64,000 nt of DNA from Channallabes apus (taxonomy: Eukaryota > Chordata > Actinopteri > Siluriformes > Clariidae). The notes under the pieces are model-generated. The model was not told where the DNA came from and did no database searches. It worked only from the letters and a program-made list of their open reading frames with translations. Below are positions 45,201 through 53,109 of the stretch, one piece after another; position 1 is the first letter of the stretch, and every line of letters begins with the position of its first letter. The stretch covers positions 37,364,392 through 37,428,391 of the forward strand of contig CM060109.1 of assembly GCA_030522415.1 (NCBI GenBank). The letters run 5' to 3'. The translations under genes and the position numbers were made by a program.

Positions 45201-47782
45201 TGCTCTGAGAAGTTTCCTAACTCACTTTTAGTCTAGGACTCCCAGCTAGGACTTTTTAAGCTAAGATACTGTAGGAGCTTTCTGAGAGAATTCTAATAAG
45301 CTTTGTGACTACGGGCCCAGATGTACTACATAAAATCTTGTTTGGTTCTGATGCCTGGACAGTATTGCAGGTTCCCAAAATGCAGCATTATGTTAAATAT
45401 CTTCTTAATGCCATAGTCTATGGTTCAGATGGTCCCAGGTTCAAGCCCCATTACCACCACAGCCCTGTTAAGCCCTTAGGCCCTTAACCCTCAATTTCTC
45501 AGATAAAAATGTAAGTTGCTCTGGATAAGGCCGTCTGCCAAATGCGTAAATGTAACTGAACTAAGGATGTGGTGAATCATTGAAAGGCAAAAGAACATCT
45601 TAAGCATTAGTATTTCAATACTGTTAAAGTACTGTGCAGAAGTCCTGAGTCACTCCTCATTTCTTCATATTAAATTAAATTAGATTAATTGATGTAGATT
45701 AATTTAAAGAAATCTGAGCCAAAAGATATGATTTAAAAATTGGTTGTTTATAAAACGACCTCTGCAGCTGCCTCATTTCCCCCCTTGTCTGTTCCAACTC
45801 CTGAGCATCCAGCATCACCAGTATACTATTCACCAGCCGGATCATCTGTCGTCGTCTGCACCTGTTTCTCATTTCTCATGCTGTTAGATTGTTTTTATGC
45901 TTGAATGATTCATACGTCACTTAAACAAAAGACATTCCTCTGAAACTGTCAGATACAGGGACTGGACTGAAAATGAGAGGCAAAAAAAGTCCTTCAGGAA
46001 ACCTGGAGAACTATTCCTCAAGGCTACATTAAAATACAAGAAAGGCTGGCAATTTGTAAGCAATTTGTAAGAAGGAATGAGGGGTAGCTCGAGACTTTTG
46101 CACAGTATGTGAATATCGAGTTATGAAACAGTGGTTATGTAAGCAGAAGGCAGATCAGTGTTGGTGCCTCACCGCTTCAGGGTCCGGTGTTCGATCCTGA
46201 ACTTGCTAACAGTGTGTGTGTGTGTGTGTGTATAAAGTTTTTCATGTTCTTGCCTGGGTTATCTCCCATCTGCCAGAAATATCCTGGTAGGTGCACTGAC
46301 TGCTGACTACCCTAGGTGTAAAGAAGTGAGTCAGTGGAATGACGTCTCACCCAGGGAGTACCCACGCCTTACACAGTTTCTGACACAGACTCCTGATCCA
46401 TTCTCGGCATGAGCAGAATATTTGGTTACTAAACATAGATAGCAGAATGTCACTCTAATATTAATCGCTTTTTTTTTTTTCTATTTTTGTATCTGATCTG
46501 AACGCAGGATTTTGAACACCACTTTGTTTGAGAGCTGGGAGATCGTGGGGCCGTACCCGTCTTGGTGGGTGTTTAACGGGCTGCTGGTGCTGCTTCAGGG
46601 ATTACACATTTTCTGGTCCTATCTCATAGTGAAAATAGCTTGCAAAGCCATCTCTAAAGGCAAGGTAAGAGAAGTCAGCCTACGCATTTTAACGTCACTC
46701 ATGATTTGCTCCGCATGCTCAAACAATACCTGCTCTCGTTGTGTCTAATATCAGATTTCTTGCTCGGTATTAGATCTACGCTTTGTTTGATTCATTAACT
46801 GGCAAAAGAAATATAGCTTATTATATATGATAGAAAAATCTACACGTGCATGTTTAACCTCTGCTCATTTCATCTGCTCTTGCTTTTCACGGCTTCTCTT
46901 ACTTAAGTGTCATGTCTCTGTTCTCTTTGCTAATCCTGCATTGCCTCAGGTGGGAAAGTGGAATCCTTTACATGTAAGTATGATCATTCAATGGTGCATC
47001 AAATCAAATGTATTGCCATTGATATGGTAAACCTCAGTTCTACATCATATATACAGTATGTACTTCATACTATGGAGGTATGAATTAAGTCTATTTATTT
47101 GAAATTTAAATTCCATATTTGCATCACATGACGCGTTTATTGCATCTTTTTGATGTCAATCAAGTATCTTGTAGTCCTGGAATCATGGATAATTAAATTG
47201 TATTTAAACAAGCCACTATATTTACTTTCAATTCACCCGGTTAGTACGCAGCATTGTTGAATATTAAAAATTTTACAGCATCACTGTATATTCACTGGCC
47301 CGTTTATTAGGAGCATTAGGATTTATTTTTTTTTGCACCATTCAGAGTCACTCAGATCCCATTTGTCCCCCATTCTGATGTGTGATTTGAAGGTTAACTG
47401 AAGCTCTTGGCCTGTATCTGCATTCATTTAATGCATTGCTCTAAGCCAGATGATTGGCTGATTGGATTATTGCATGAATGTGTAAATGTCCTTAATAAAA
47501 TGTTTAATGAGTGTATAACCCCACAAAGTTAATGCAATGCCTTATAACCATTTTAGATAGGATAGCAAATAGGAAACGTTTCCAAACTAGACCCTAGCCC
47601 AAATCAGCGTGCCTTATGCCACTTCTCTTTCCCAGGTGTCGAAGGATGACCGCAGTGACATCGAGTCAAGTTCTGACGAAGAGGAAGTGGCGCCATCTGC
47701 TCACAAACACCACACTAACGGGACCAACGGGTCTCATGGCACTAACGGTTTCCTGTCATCTATGTGTCATGATGAACACTAA
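12295..47782 (+). CDS. cers6: CERS6 ceramide synthase 6, complete spliced gene
   Basis: ER multi-pass enzyme that N-acylates sphingoid bases, preferring C16 acyl-CoA (known for mammals). Exons: 12295-12464, 15708-15813, 21308-21438, 27664-27721, 31573-31623, 34034-34126, 38327-38455, 41058-41164, 46508-46664, optional 46950-46973, 47636-47782. Phases close; product 382 or 390 residues (human 384/392). Seen: N-glycosylation site NVT at 18-20; an incomplete homeobox-like domain about 66-127 ([20 protein letters not shown]); a TLC domain with the catalytic pair HH at 211-212 and [31 protein letters not shown]; a C-terminal [14 protein letters not shown], matching the family's DXRSDXE motif and acidic phospho-cluster. 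[20 protein letters not shown] identifies CERS6 rather than CERS5. Exon 2 ends ITM where mammals have ITK, a small difference at the junction. No frameshift or stop seen. Confidence 0.96.
12541..12571 (+). repeat. (CG)n-(TG)n alternating run
   Basis: Alternating purine-pyrimidine tract 76 bp after the exon 1 donor, a sequence type that can adopt Z-DNA. Confidence 0.85.
13097..13215 (+). repeat. Degraded SINE
   Basis: GTGGCATTGTGGTTTAGCAC followed by a diverged GAGTTTACATGTTTTCCC block matches the head and body of the main SINE. Confidence 0.5.
15708..15813 (+). CDS. cers6: CERS6 exon 2
   Basis: Residues 57-92: [17 protein letters not shown], then [13 protein letters not shown]. Acceptor GTCAG, donor ATG|GTATG. 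Confidence 0.92.
16715..16976 (+). mobile_element. Truncated copy of the 20525 element
   Basis: From CCTACCTCTGCCACAGACGA to TTTTGAACGGTAGTG it matches the right half of the element at 20525-21062. The left end is missing. Confidence 0.75.
18930..19290 (+). mobile_element. Transposase relic, Tc1-like
   Basis: Includes GAATCATCTGGGGCTGTTTT (compare VWGCF of transposases), GAGCTCTAGTGACCTGACCT, and CTAATGCTCTTTTGTCTGAA before GGCACAAATTCC, a 3' block shared with 29270-29440. Heavily decayed; no terminal repeats seen. Confidence 0.5.
19960..20170 (+). mobile_element. Transposase relic, Tc1-like
   Basis: GTATGAAGCAATAGACCAAC, a short open stretch with [17 protein letters not shown], and GCTTCAGTTGGTCAGGTCTA. 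The same block recurs at 34905-35240, 58437-58830 and 63870-64000. Confidence 0.55.
20444..20513 (+). repeat. (TA)n microsatellite
   Basis: About 35 uninterrupted TA units just before the element at 20525. It gives rise to spurious Ile/Tyr open frames on both strands. Confidence 0.95.
20525..21062 (+). mobile_element. Non-autonomous Tc1/mariner element, 538 bp, intact ends
   Basis: Terminal inverted repeats CACTACCGTTCAAAAGTTTG (left) and its complement (right), flanked by TA at 20523-20524 and 21063-21064. A short interior frame ([18 protein letters not shown]) looks like the remnant of a Tc1 helix-turn-helix. No catalytic domain remains. Confidence 0.85.
21114..21240 (+). repeat. (CA)18 ... 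(TG)27 inverted microsatellite pair
   Basis: A CA run (21114-21149) and a TG run (21187-21240), 37 bp apart, are complementary and could pair into a long hairpin. The TG run ends 67 nt upstream of CERS6 exon 3. Confidence 0.95.
21308..21438 (+). CDS. cers6: CERS6 exon 3
   Basis: Residues 93-135 plus two bases: [35 protein letters not shown]. Core of the homeobox-like domain. A (TG)27 run ends 67 nt before the acceptor. Its 131-nt length means skipping would shift the frame. Confidence 0.94.
22031..22920. mobile_element. Possible element bounded by CCAATCAG-type inverted ends
   Basis: AATCAACATCTTCTACCCAA (22031) and, inverted, the sequence ending AAAAAGTGTTGA (22920) form imperfect inverted repeats of about 30 bp. 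The 890 bp between has no transposase frame. Target duplications are not evident, so this may be two unrelated ends. Confidence 0.35.
23046..23578 (+). mobile_element. Old copy of the 45632 element
   Basis: Begins CTGCGCAAAAGTTTGGAGCC after TA. The interior shares the CATTTCCCCTCTCGTCTGTT and CTTCAGGAAGCCTGGAGACC blocks with 45632-46105. The right end GTGGCTCAAGAATTTTG is decayed. Confidence 0.75.
24461..24484 (+). repeat. (TC)n tract
   Basis: Short CT-rich microsatellite, slightly interrupted. Confidence 0.8.
25185..25405 (+). repeat. Dispersed repeat with TTGAATAGAAT tail
   Basis: GGTTCCCTGTTGAGTCTGGT, a CTCTCAAGGAGTTTTTGGCT block, then AAGCTGCTTTGCGACAGTGA and a tail as at 10365-10436. 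A widespread fish repeat whose family I cannot name. Confidence 0.65.
26130..26284 (+). repeat. SINE 3' half
   Basis: Plus-strand copy truncated at its 5' end: GATTGGCACCCTGTCCAGGG to AAGCGGTATAGAAAATG plus a GAAT tail. Confidence 0.8.
27172..27522 (+). repeat. tRNA-derived SINE, best-preserved copy
   Basis: Complete plus-strand copy. A box TAGTGGTTAGCA at 27185-27196 and B-box-like GGTTCGATTCC at 27223-27233, then the conserved body and AAGCGGTATAGATAATG end. It ends about 140 bp before CERS6 exon 4. Confidence 0.88.
27664..27721 (+). CDS. cers6: CERS6 exon 4
   Basis: Residues 136-155: (M)[19 protein letters not shown], a membrane span at the start of the TLC domain. Acceptor TCACAG, donor AAG|GTAAG. 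Confidence 0.92.
28608..28680 (+). repeat. tRNA-like SINE head fragment
   Basis: TTGGTGGCTCAGTGGTCGGC followed by a degraded B box GGGTTCCCCGCC. No body or tail follows. Confidence 0.4.
29270..29440 (+). mobile_element. Transposase relic, C-terminal part
   Basis: GGAACCCCATTGAACAGAAT and CACTAATGCTCTTGTGGTTG recall the NPIE motif and following region of Tc1-like transposases; the block is shared with 18930-19290. Confidence 0.5.
29530..29745 (+). repeat. SINE, 3' part missing
   Basis: Plus-strand head and body of the main SINE, with GTGGCATGGTGGCTTTCGCA and CTTGGTGGGTTTCCTCCCAC; it stops near CACCCATAGTGTAAATG. Confidence 0.75.
30214..30236 (+). repeat. (GA)n tract
   Basis: About eleven GA units. 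Confidence 0.85.
30967..31146 (-). repeat. tRNA-derived SINE, second family
   Basis: Minus-strand copy. Tail-proximal block GGCAGACGCTCTTATCCAGA, middle GACCTTGCTCAAGGGCGCAA and a tRNA-like head ending GTAGCTCAGTGGTTAATGCA when read on the minus strand. A related copy is at 45400-45560. Confidence 0.7.
31573..31623 (+). CDS. cers6: CERS6 exon 5
   Basis: Residues 156-172: [17 protein letters not shown]. Acceptor TTCTAG, donor CAG|GTACT. Confidence 0.92.
31624..34033 (+). other. CERS6 intron 5
   Basis: Unique AT-rich DNA with short homopolymer runs (for example poly-A near 33065-33080). No exon or repeat family recognised. Confidence 0.65.
34034..34126 (+). CDS. cers6: CERS6 exon 6
   Basis: Residues 173-203: [20 protein letters not shown], then [11 protein letters not shown]. 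Acceptor CATAG, donor AAG|GTATG. Confidence 0.93.
34127..38326 (+). other. CERS6 intron 6
   Basis: Contains a transposase relic at 34905-35240 and T runs near 36160 and 38108. A pyrimidine-rich stretch at 37066-37506 stays open for 146 codons but shows no domain. Confidence 0.65.
34905..35240 (+). mobile_element. Transposase relic, Tc1-like
   Basis: GGAATCGCATGAAGCAATAG, TTCTGATCTGGGGTTGCTTC and CAGCCGACTACCTGAATGTA form the VWGCF-to-DYLN region of the same relic family as 19960-20170 and 58437-58830. Confidence 0.55.
38327..38455 (+). CDS. cers6: CERS6 exon 7 (catalytic histidines)
   Basis: Residues 204-246: [18 protein letters not shown], then [18 protein letters not shown]. His211 and His212 are the Lag1-motif histidines needed for catalysis in the family. 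Acceptor TACAG, donor GAG|GTAAG. Confidence 0.95.
38765..40512 (+). mobile_element. Rearranged Tc1 element with nested SINE
   Basis: Transposase pieces on the plus strand: [54 protein letters not shown] and a second copy of the QQDND block. The right end GTATCCAAACTTTTAATCGG followed by CACTGTAC is a Tc1-type terminus; the left end is lost. A segment of about 175 bp occurs twice (39230-39405 and 39712-39885), so the order of coding blocks is scrambled. A SINE sits inside near the 3' end. Confidence 0.75.
40105..40400 (+). repeat. SINE nested in the Tc1 relic
   Basis: Plus-strand copy of the main SINE: GTGGCATAGTGGTTAGCACT, TCTCACAGTCCAAAGACATG, then a (GT)n and a decayed 3' end. It interrupts the Tc1 relic's 3' region, so it inserted later. 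Confidence 0.75.
41058..41164 (+). CDS. cers6: CERS6 exon 8
   Basis: Residues 247-281 plus two bases of Trp282: [20 protein letters not shown] and a membrane span ending [10 protein letters not shown]. Only 74 bp after its donor lies a Tc1-type element. Confidence 0.93.
41241..41999 (+). mobile_element. Internally deleted Tc1 element with IR/DR ends, 759 bp
   Basis: TA at 41239-41240 and 42000-42001. Outer ends CAGTCTTATGCAAAAGTTTA and its inverted partner; a related inner motif (CACTGTGGAAAAGTTTCGGC at about 41408, inverted at about 41807-41828) lies some 165 bp inside each end. The interior encodes [20 protein letters not shown], a Tc1 helix-turn-helix, near 41678-41740. The catalytic domain is missing. 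Confidence 0.82.
43745..44185 (+). repeat. Tandem pieces of a tRNA-derived SINE
   Basis: Order: a tail piece (43745-43850, GACCCTGCGCTCTGACCTCA), a head-only piece (43858-43942), then a head-body-tail copy (43965-44185) with B-box-like GGTTCGAGCC and GGGCCCTTGAGCAAGGCCCT. The two tail blocks are clearly related. Confidence 0.7.
45400..45560 (+). repeat. tRNA-derived SINE, second family
   Basis: CCCAGGTTCAAGCCCCATTA head, CCCTTAACCCTCAATTTCTC, and GTAAGTTGCTCTGGATAAGG before GTCTGCCAAATGC. Same family as 30967-31146. Confidence 0.7.
45632..46105 (+). mobile_element. Non-autonomous TA-flanked element, 474 bp
   Basis: Ends CTGTGCAGAAGTCCTGAGTC and the inverted CTCGAGACTTTTGCACAG, with TA at 45630-45631 and 46106-46107. 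No intact transposase. An older copy is at 23046-23578. Confidence 0.8.
46150..46400 (+). repeat. Degraded SINE
   Basis: CTCACCGCTTCAGGGTCCGG with GTTCGATCC, a (TG)n run and a rearranged 3' region ending near GATCCATTCTCGGCATGAGC. Weak match to the main SINE. Confidence 0.5.
46508..46664 (+). CDS. cers6: CERS6 exon 9
   Basis: Residues 282-334: [20 protein letters not shown], the last membrane span, and [11 protein letters not shown]. Acceptor CGCAG, donor AAG|GTAAG. Confidence 0.94.
46665..47635 (+). other. CERS6 intron 9 (contains the microexon)
   Basis: Apart from 46950-46973, no exon or repeat is evident. The microexon lies 285 nt after exon 9 and 662 nt before the last exon. Confidence 0.7.
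46950..46973 (+). CDS. cers6: CERS6 24-nt cassette microexon
   Basis: Between exon 9 and the last exon, a pyrimidine-rich acceptor (GCCTCAG) precedes 24 nt reading VGKWNPLH, followed by a strong donor (CAT|GTAAGT). It is in frame on both sides and adds eight residues before VSKDDRSD. From memory, the longer human CERS6 isoform (392 residues) carries a similar GKWNPLH insertion at this place. Inclusion cannot be shown without RNA data. Confidence 0.78.
47636..47782 (+). CDS. cers6: CERS6 last coding exon (stop codon)
   Basis: Residues 335-382 and [22 protein letters not shown], then a His/Thr/Asn/Gly-rich low-complexity tail with [12 protein letters not shown]. The cytosolic tail is acidic and Ser-rich. 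Confidence 0.94.
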   Translation: MSKDDRSDIESSSDEEEVAPSAHKHHTNGTNGSHGTNGFLSSMCHDEH

Positions 47783-49228
47783 GCGTTAAGCTTGAGTCGT
47801 TTCTGCCCGCCGCAGCCTGCTTGTTAGTCTGTACAGTACTCATGTGTGTCAAAACAACAACAACGTCACCCATCTGGTACTGGAAGATCTTTAATGCAGA
47901 ATAATGTGAATGCAGTTGCATTTCAGTATGATTCAGTACAATGATTTTTGTTCCTATTCCTTTTTTTTTTTTCTTTTTTTTTTTATTATTATCAAATCAC
48001 TTATAGGCACCTGGGTGAATATCAAATCACAGCTCCTTCCTCTCTCCTCTCTATAGCTCACTCTTATTTCGGATAAATGAAAAGCGTCTGTCGTTTCATG
48101 CTAGCATGCTGCTGTGGTCATGTAGTTTGGTGTCAGTGGGAGCGGCTGTTTTCTTGAGGTAATCTTTATGTATTAATTTATTTTTTTATATCTATATATC
48201 GGTTGCAAAATTGTGGTTGAGTCTTTATTTTCTACTTCTTCTAGTAATTTACTGTCAGTGTTTTGAGATGGCGCACTATTTAAAGTTCATTCAGCATTTC
48301 AGGATTCAGTAAGGCAACAGCTTTTACGTACACAGTGTTTCGCTTTCAGTCCTTTTCTTGGAATCTCAGTTGAGACAACTGCGTTCTGATTTGCTCACCT
48401 GTAAGACGGATGAAATGCGTTACACAAACGAGGACACCTCTTGCTATATTTGCACTAGTGAACTGTAAAATTGGAATTCTCTTACTGTATTATGTGCTCA
48501 TGTGTTTTGTTAGGAATTCTTCCATATTGTCCTTCACCTTAAATCAAGTATGAACCTGTACCTAAAACACATTTTTGCATTTTGTTAAAGAATTGTAAAA
48601 CCATTTCAAATGCGTTTATTTAATTGACTTTTATTGCCCTCCGTCCTTGATTTATAATGTGATTCTCCTGCTGGGTTTACATGAACCATGTAATGTGTTA
48701 TACTGTAGGTATTGGCACACAGTTGTTTCCACAGTATTAATATCAAGTTTTATGAATCTAAAAATATTTATTATTAGCTAAATTGTGGAAATCTCTCCTT
48801 TATATCACCCTATTTTAAAGCAAAAAGATTAATTATGATTATGTTGTGTAGGAAATGTGCGCACACTTTTATGCACCTCGCCAAAAACCTGAACACCATA
48901 CAGTGATATTATGTTTCTGCTTCTTTAGCTTCGAATGATATCTTCTCATTGTCCCATTGTCCCGTTCTTGGTATAATGTAACACTTATTTTTACTGAGCT
49001 AAGTGGATGACTCATTAAAATGCCTTTGAAATCAGGGTAAAACTGTTGCTTTTCTTTTGTGAGCAGTGAAGAAGACAGGAAGCTAATTATGTCTTGCTAA
49101 GCTAATTGTCTCTATGATGATAAATTCTGGACTTCAAATGTCTAAATGTCGGGTTAAAAACGAAATTTTTAAAAGCGTCTGATTTTTGTCTTTGACACAA
49201 GCCTAATTTGGCAGGTATTTAGAATAAA
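47783..49228 (+). other. CERS6 probable 3' UTR
   Basis: AT-rich, repeat-free sequence after the stop. Candidate poly(A) signals are ATTAAA at 49014-49019 and AATAAA at 49223-49228. The exact end is unknown; a U-rich stretch lies at about 47960-47990. Confidence 0.5.
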
Positions 49229-49378
49229 CAAAGTAGTTTATTATACTGTTCGTCTTTTTGGATCAATATTAGATTAAGCGATTTGGGTGCACATTTAAGT
49301 GATCTTCTGTTGCATGCAATGTTTACTGTTTCATCTTGCATTTGTTGTACATTTAAATCTACAGCTATCATCAAAAAG

Positions 49379-49719
49379 TTACTCACTCATCATCTATATC
49401 ACTTCATCCTGTATTAAGGGTCGTGAGACCCTGGAGCCCATCACAGATGGCTTAGAGCACAAGGCGGGGTACACCCTGGACAGGGTGCCAATCCATCGTA
49501 GGGCACACACACATACACACACACACACACTACGGGCAATTTGGGAACGCCAATTAGCCTAATCTGCATGTCATTAACTGTGGGAGGAAACCAGAGTAAC
49601 CTGGAGGAAACCCACCAAGTATGGGGAGAATGTGCAAACTCCATGCACACAGAGACGGGAATCAAACCCGGACCCTGGAGGTTCAAGGCATCAATTCTAA
49701 CCACTACACCACTGTGTCG
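49379..49719 (-). repeat. SINE, near full length
   Basis: Minus-strand copy of the main SINE, from the TATCACTTCATCCTGTATTA end to the head near GTGGTGTAGTGGTTAGAATT (minus-strand reading). Confidence 0.8.
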
Positions 49720-50019
49720 TATTCACATTTAAGTAAATTCAAATTTCAGTAATTCAATTCAAAATGTGAAACTCGTGTATAGATTCATTACACCCAGACT
49801 GATGCATTTTATGGCTTACAGCTAATGAAAACCCAAAATTCTGTATTTTAGAAAAGTAGCATATCGTTGTCCAAAGGATGATCATTTGCACCTGGCACAT
49901 GGAGGGTAAGACACAAAAGCACATTAATAAATAATTGAATGAAAGGAATGAAATGTGGTAGAAAAATGTGCACAAGCAACAGGGATACCCGCAGCCTTAA
50001 CTAAAACTAAGTCCATTCA

Positions 50020-50470
50020 TGAATTTGGGGGAGATTTACAAGGAGTGGACTGCAGCTGGAGTCAGTGCATCAAGAGCCACCACGCACAGACATACCCAGG
50101 ACATGTGCTACAACTGTTGCATTCCATGCTTGAACCAGAGATAACGTCAGGTGTCGTACCTGTGGGCTAAGAACAAAAAGGACTGGATTGTTGCTCAGTG
50201 GGCCAAAATACTATTTTCGGATGAAAGTAAATTTTGCATTTCATTTTGAAATAGTCTGGAGGAAGAGAGGAGAAGCACACAATGCTGCTTGAGGTCGAGT
50301 GTAAAGTTTTCCCGGTCAGTGGTAGTTTGGGGAGCCATGTCATCTGCTTGTGTTGGTCCTCTGTGTTTTATCAGGTTCAAGGTCAGCGCAGACATCCAGG
50401 AAGTTTTATATGCCGGAGATTTCTCAGTGCAATTTCAGACGATGGTGCAGGGTGCTTGGGCCCGCTCATC
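50020..50470 (+). mobile_element. Tc1-like transposase relic
   Basis: GATTGTTGCTCAGTGGGCCA, TTTTCGGATGAAAGTAAATT and GGTAGTTTGGGGAGCCATGT match the W(S)DES and VWGAM regions of a fish Tc1-like transposase. Frames are broken several times. Tc1 copy A lies immediately downstream. Confidence 0.65.
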
Positions 50471-50523
50471 GTTACTTGCATCTATATTTTGACAATTAAC
50501 GTGTGTGTATATATATATATAAA

Positions 50524-52143
50524 CAGTGGTGTGAAAAACTATTTGCCGCCTTCCTGATTTCTTATTCTTTTTCATGTTTGTCACACAAAATGTTTCTGAT
50601 CATCAAACACATTTAACTATTAGTCAAAGATAACACAAGTAAATACAAAATGCAGTTTTTAAATGAGGGGTTTTATTATTTAGGGAGAAAAAAAATCCAA
50701 ACCTACATGGCCCTGTGTGAAAAAGTAATTGCCCCCTGAACCTAATGACTGGTTGGGCCACCCTTAGCAGCAATACCTGCAATCAAGCGTTTGTGATAAC
50801 TTGCAACGAGTCTTTTACAGCGCTCTGGAGGAATTTTGGCCCACTCATCTTTGCAGAATTGTTGTAATTCAGCTTTATTTGAGGGTTTTCTAGCATGAAC
50901 CGCCTTTTTAAGGTCATGCCACAACATCTCAGTAGGATTCAGGTCAGGACTTTGACTAGGCCACTCCAAAGTCTTCATTTTGTTTTTCTTCAGCCATTCA
51001 GAGGTGTATTTGCTGGTGTGTTTTGGGACATTGTCCGGCTGCAGCACCCAAGATCGCTTCAGCTTGAGTTGAGGAACAGATGGCCGGACATTCTCCTTCA
51101 GGATTTTTTGCTCGACAGTAGAATTCATGGTTCCATCTATCACAGCAAGCCTTCCAGGTCCTGAAGCAGCAAAACAACCCCAGACCATCACACTACCACC
51201 ACCATATTTTACTGTTGGTATGATGTTCTTTTTCTGAAATGCTGTGTTACTTTTACGCCAGATGTAACGGAACACGCACCTTCCAAAAAGTTAAACTTTT
51301 GTCTCGTCGGTCCACAAGGTATTTTCCCAAAAGTCTTGGCAATCATTGAGATGTTTTTTAGCAAAATTGAGACGAGCCTTAATGTTCTTTTTGCTTAAAA
51401 GTGGTTTGCGCCTTGGAAATCTGCCATGCAGGCCGTTTTTGCCCAGTCTCTTTCTTATGGTGGAGTCGTGAACACTGACCTTAATTGAGGCAAGTGAGGC
51501 CTGCAGTTCTTTAGATGTTGTCCTGGGGTCTTTTGTGGCCTCTCGGATGAGTCGTCTCTGCGCTCTTGGGGTAATTTTGGTCGGCCAGCCACTCCTGGGA
51601 AGGTTCACCACTGTTCCATGTTTTTGCCATTTGTGGATAATGGCTCTCACTGTGGTTCGCTGGAGTCCCAAAGCTTTAGAAATGGCTTTATAACCTTTAC
51701 CAGACTGATAGATCTCAATTACTTTTGTTCTCATTTGTTCCTGAATTTCTTTGGATCTTGGCATGATGTCTAGCTTTTGAGGTGCTTTTGGTCTACTTCT
51801 CTGTGTCAGGTAGCTCCTATTTAAGTGATTTCTTTATTGAAACAGGTGTGGCAGTAATCAGGCCTGGGGGTGACTACAGAAATTGAACTCAGGTGTGATA
51901 AACCACAGTTAAGTTATTTTTTAACAACGGGGGGCAATCACTTTTTCACACAGGGCCATGTAGATTTGGAGTTTTTTTCTCCCTTAATAACGTAAACCTT
52001 CATTTAAAAACTGCATTTTGTGTTCAATTATGTTATCTTTGACTAATAGTTAACGGTTTTTGATGAGCAGAAACATTTAAGTGTGACAAACATGCAAAAG
52101 AACAAGAAATCAGGAAGGGGGCAAATAGTTTTTCACACCACTG
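50524..52143 (-). mobile_element. Tc1 element copy A, 1620 bp
   Basis: Long inverted ends beginning CAGTGGTGTGAAAAACTATT on both sides, with a shared subterminal region of roughly 200 bp. The same length as copy B (56395-58014) and nearly identical to it. Flanks are AA and TG rather than a TA pair, in a TA-rich microsatellite, so the target duplication has been lost. Transposase on the minus strand. Confidence 0.92.
50742..51764 (-). pseudogene. Tc1 transposase, copy A, one nonsense codon
   Basis: A 341-codon frame starting MPRSKEIQEQMRTKVIEIYQ with two helix-turn-helix units (residues about 10-110), WTDET with the first catalytic Asp, a DNVPKHTS block with the second, and NPTEMLW with the Glu, 34 residues on (DD34E class). 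It is ended after TDETKV by a TAA at 51291-51293; the same frame then stays open to the proper stop. Compared with copy B, the TAA replaces a Glu codon by one base. The Asp-Asn-Val-Pro block also departs from the usual Asp-Asn-Asp-Pro. The product would be a DNA-binding fragment lacking most of the catalytic core. Confidence 0.9.
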
Positions 52144-52177
52144 TGTATATATATAAATATGTATATATATATATACT

Positions 52178-52345
52178 CACTGATCGTCTGTACAGGGACT
52201 GCAGGGGCTGGATCCTATCCCAGGGACACGAGGTAGGGTACACCCTGGATGGGTGCCAGTCTATTGCAGGGCACACACATACACATACACTCATTCACAC
52301 ACTACACCAATTAGCCTAATCTCCATATATCTGGACTGTCAGGTG
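52178..52345 (-). repeat. SINE 3' half
   Basis: Minus-strand partial copy of the main SINE, with GGGTACACCCTGGATGGGTG and a CA run; the head is missing or decayed beyond 52345. Confidence 0.65.
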
Positions 52346-53082
52346 TCCACATCTTTTAACCACATATTGTATCTGTGTCTATTGTGGCATTTACTAAAAG
52401 TTACTAAAATGCTCATAAAGCTCATGGGGAGCACATCGATCCAGTAGGACGTGTAAACTCCTTGTTATTCCAGTATTCTGTTTCATTCTTCAGCTCAGGT
52501 TCCCGTGTATGCGTGTTCTCCTCAAGTCCTTGTGGGTTATTTGGTTTCCTTCTGCCTTCAAAAATGTAGGAACACAGATGGTTATGCTATTTTCCTCCTA
52601 GGTGTGAATGAGTATGTGTGTGTGTGTCCAATGTGCCCAGTTTTTATGGGATAGTCTTCAGATTAACCACAAACCTGATAAGAAAAAGTGCTTAAAATGT
52701 ACTAGGCAATATGTTATGATTAATACGTTTTTAGATCTCATAATCTATCCTTAAGTGTATTACTATAGTGACAAGCATAGTGTATACATTACTAGTATAG
52801 AGTGTGTATATACAGTATAAATGAGGGGAAAAAAAACTTTTAAATATTTTTTTCTATTGAATGGGATACCTTTTTTTTATATGCGTGTTTACTCTTTTTT
52901 TTTTTTTTTAAAGAGGAAACATATAGAGTAAAGGCTGCAGGGTTATTATAATGTTTGCATACTCAATATGAAAGACTCAGTGAAACGTCTCTGGCATAGT
53001 AGTTATGTATTAGGGTTAGGCTTATATGCTTTAAGAGAGGAAGGTGGTCAAAGTGCAAACCTAACAATCAGCCAGTGTGAAG

Positions 53083-53109
53083 ATGAAGGAGCCACTTAGC
53101 ACCTGCACC
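53083..53109 (+). CDS. nostrin: NOSTRIN exon 1 (start codon)
   Basis: Nine codons, MKEPLSTCT, with donor ACC|GTGAG. Equivalent to MRDPLTDCP of the mammalian protein. It is too short to stand out alone; the start rests on this match and on the phase of exon 2. Confidence 0.82.

Larger units (their letters stand above)
41165..46507 (+). other. CERS6 intron 8
   Basis: Holds the 759-bp Tc1 derivative (41241-41999), a tandem of SINE pieces (43745-44185), a SINE (45400-45560), a 474-bp element (45632-46105) and a SINE-like stretch (46150-46400). 42000-43700 and 44200-45390 are otherwise unique. Confidence 0.7.
47783..53082. other. Region between CERS6 and NOSTRIN coding parts
   Basis: CERS6 3' UTR, then a SINE (49379-49719), a transposase relic (50020-50470), the Tc1 copy A (50524-52143), a SINE piece (52178-52345) and AT-rich DNA holding the NOSTRIN 5' region. 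No other gene seen. Confidence 0.7.

Noticed and set aside
50895..51164. 89-codon plus-strand frame MNRLFKVMPQHL (and its twin at 56766-57035)
   Set aside because: Antisense to the Tc1 transposase; shared by both copies only because the copies are alike.
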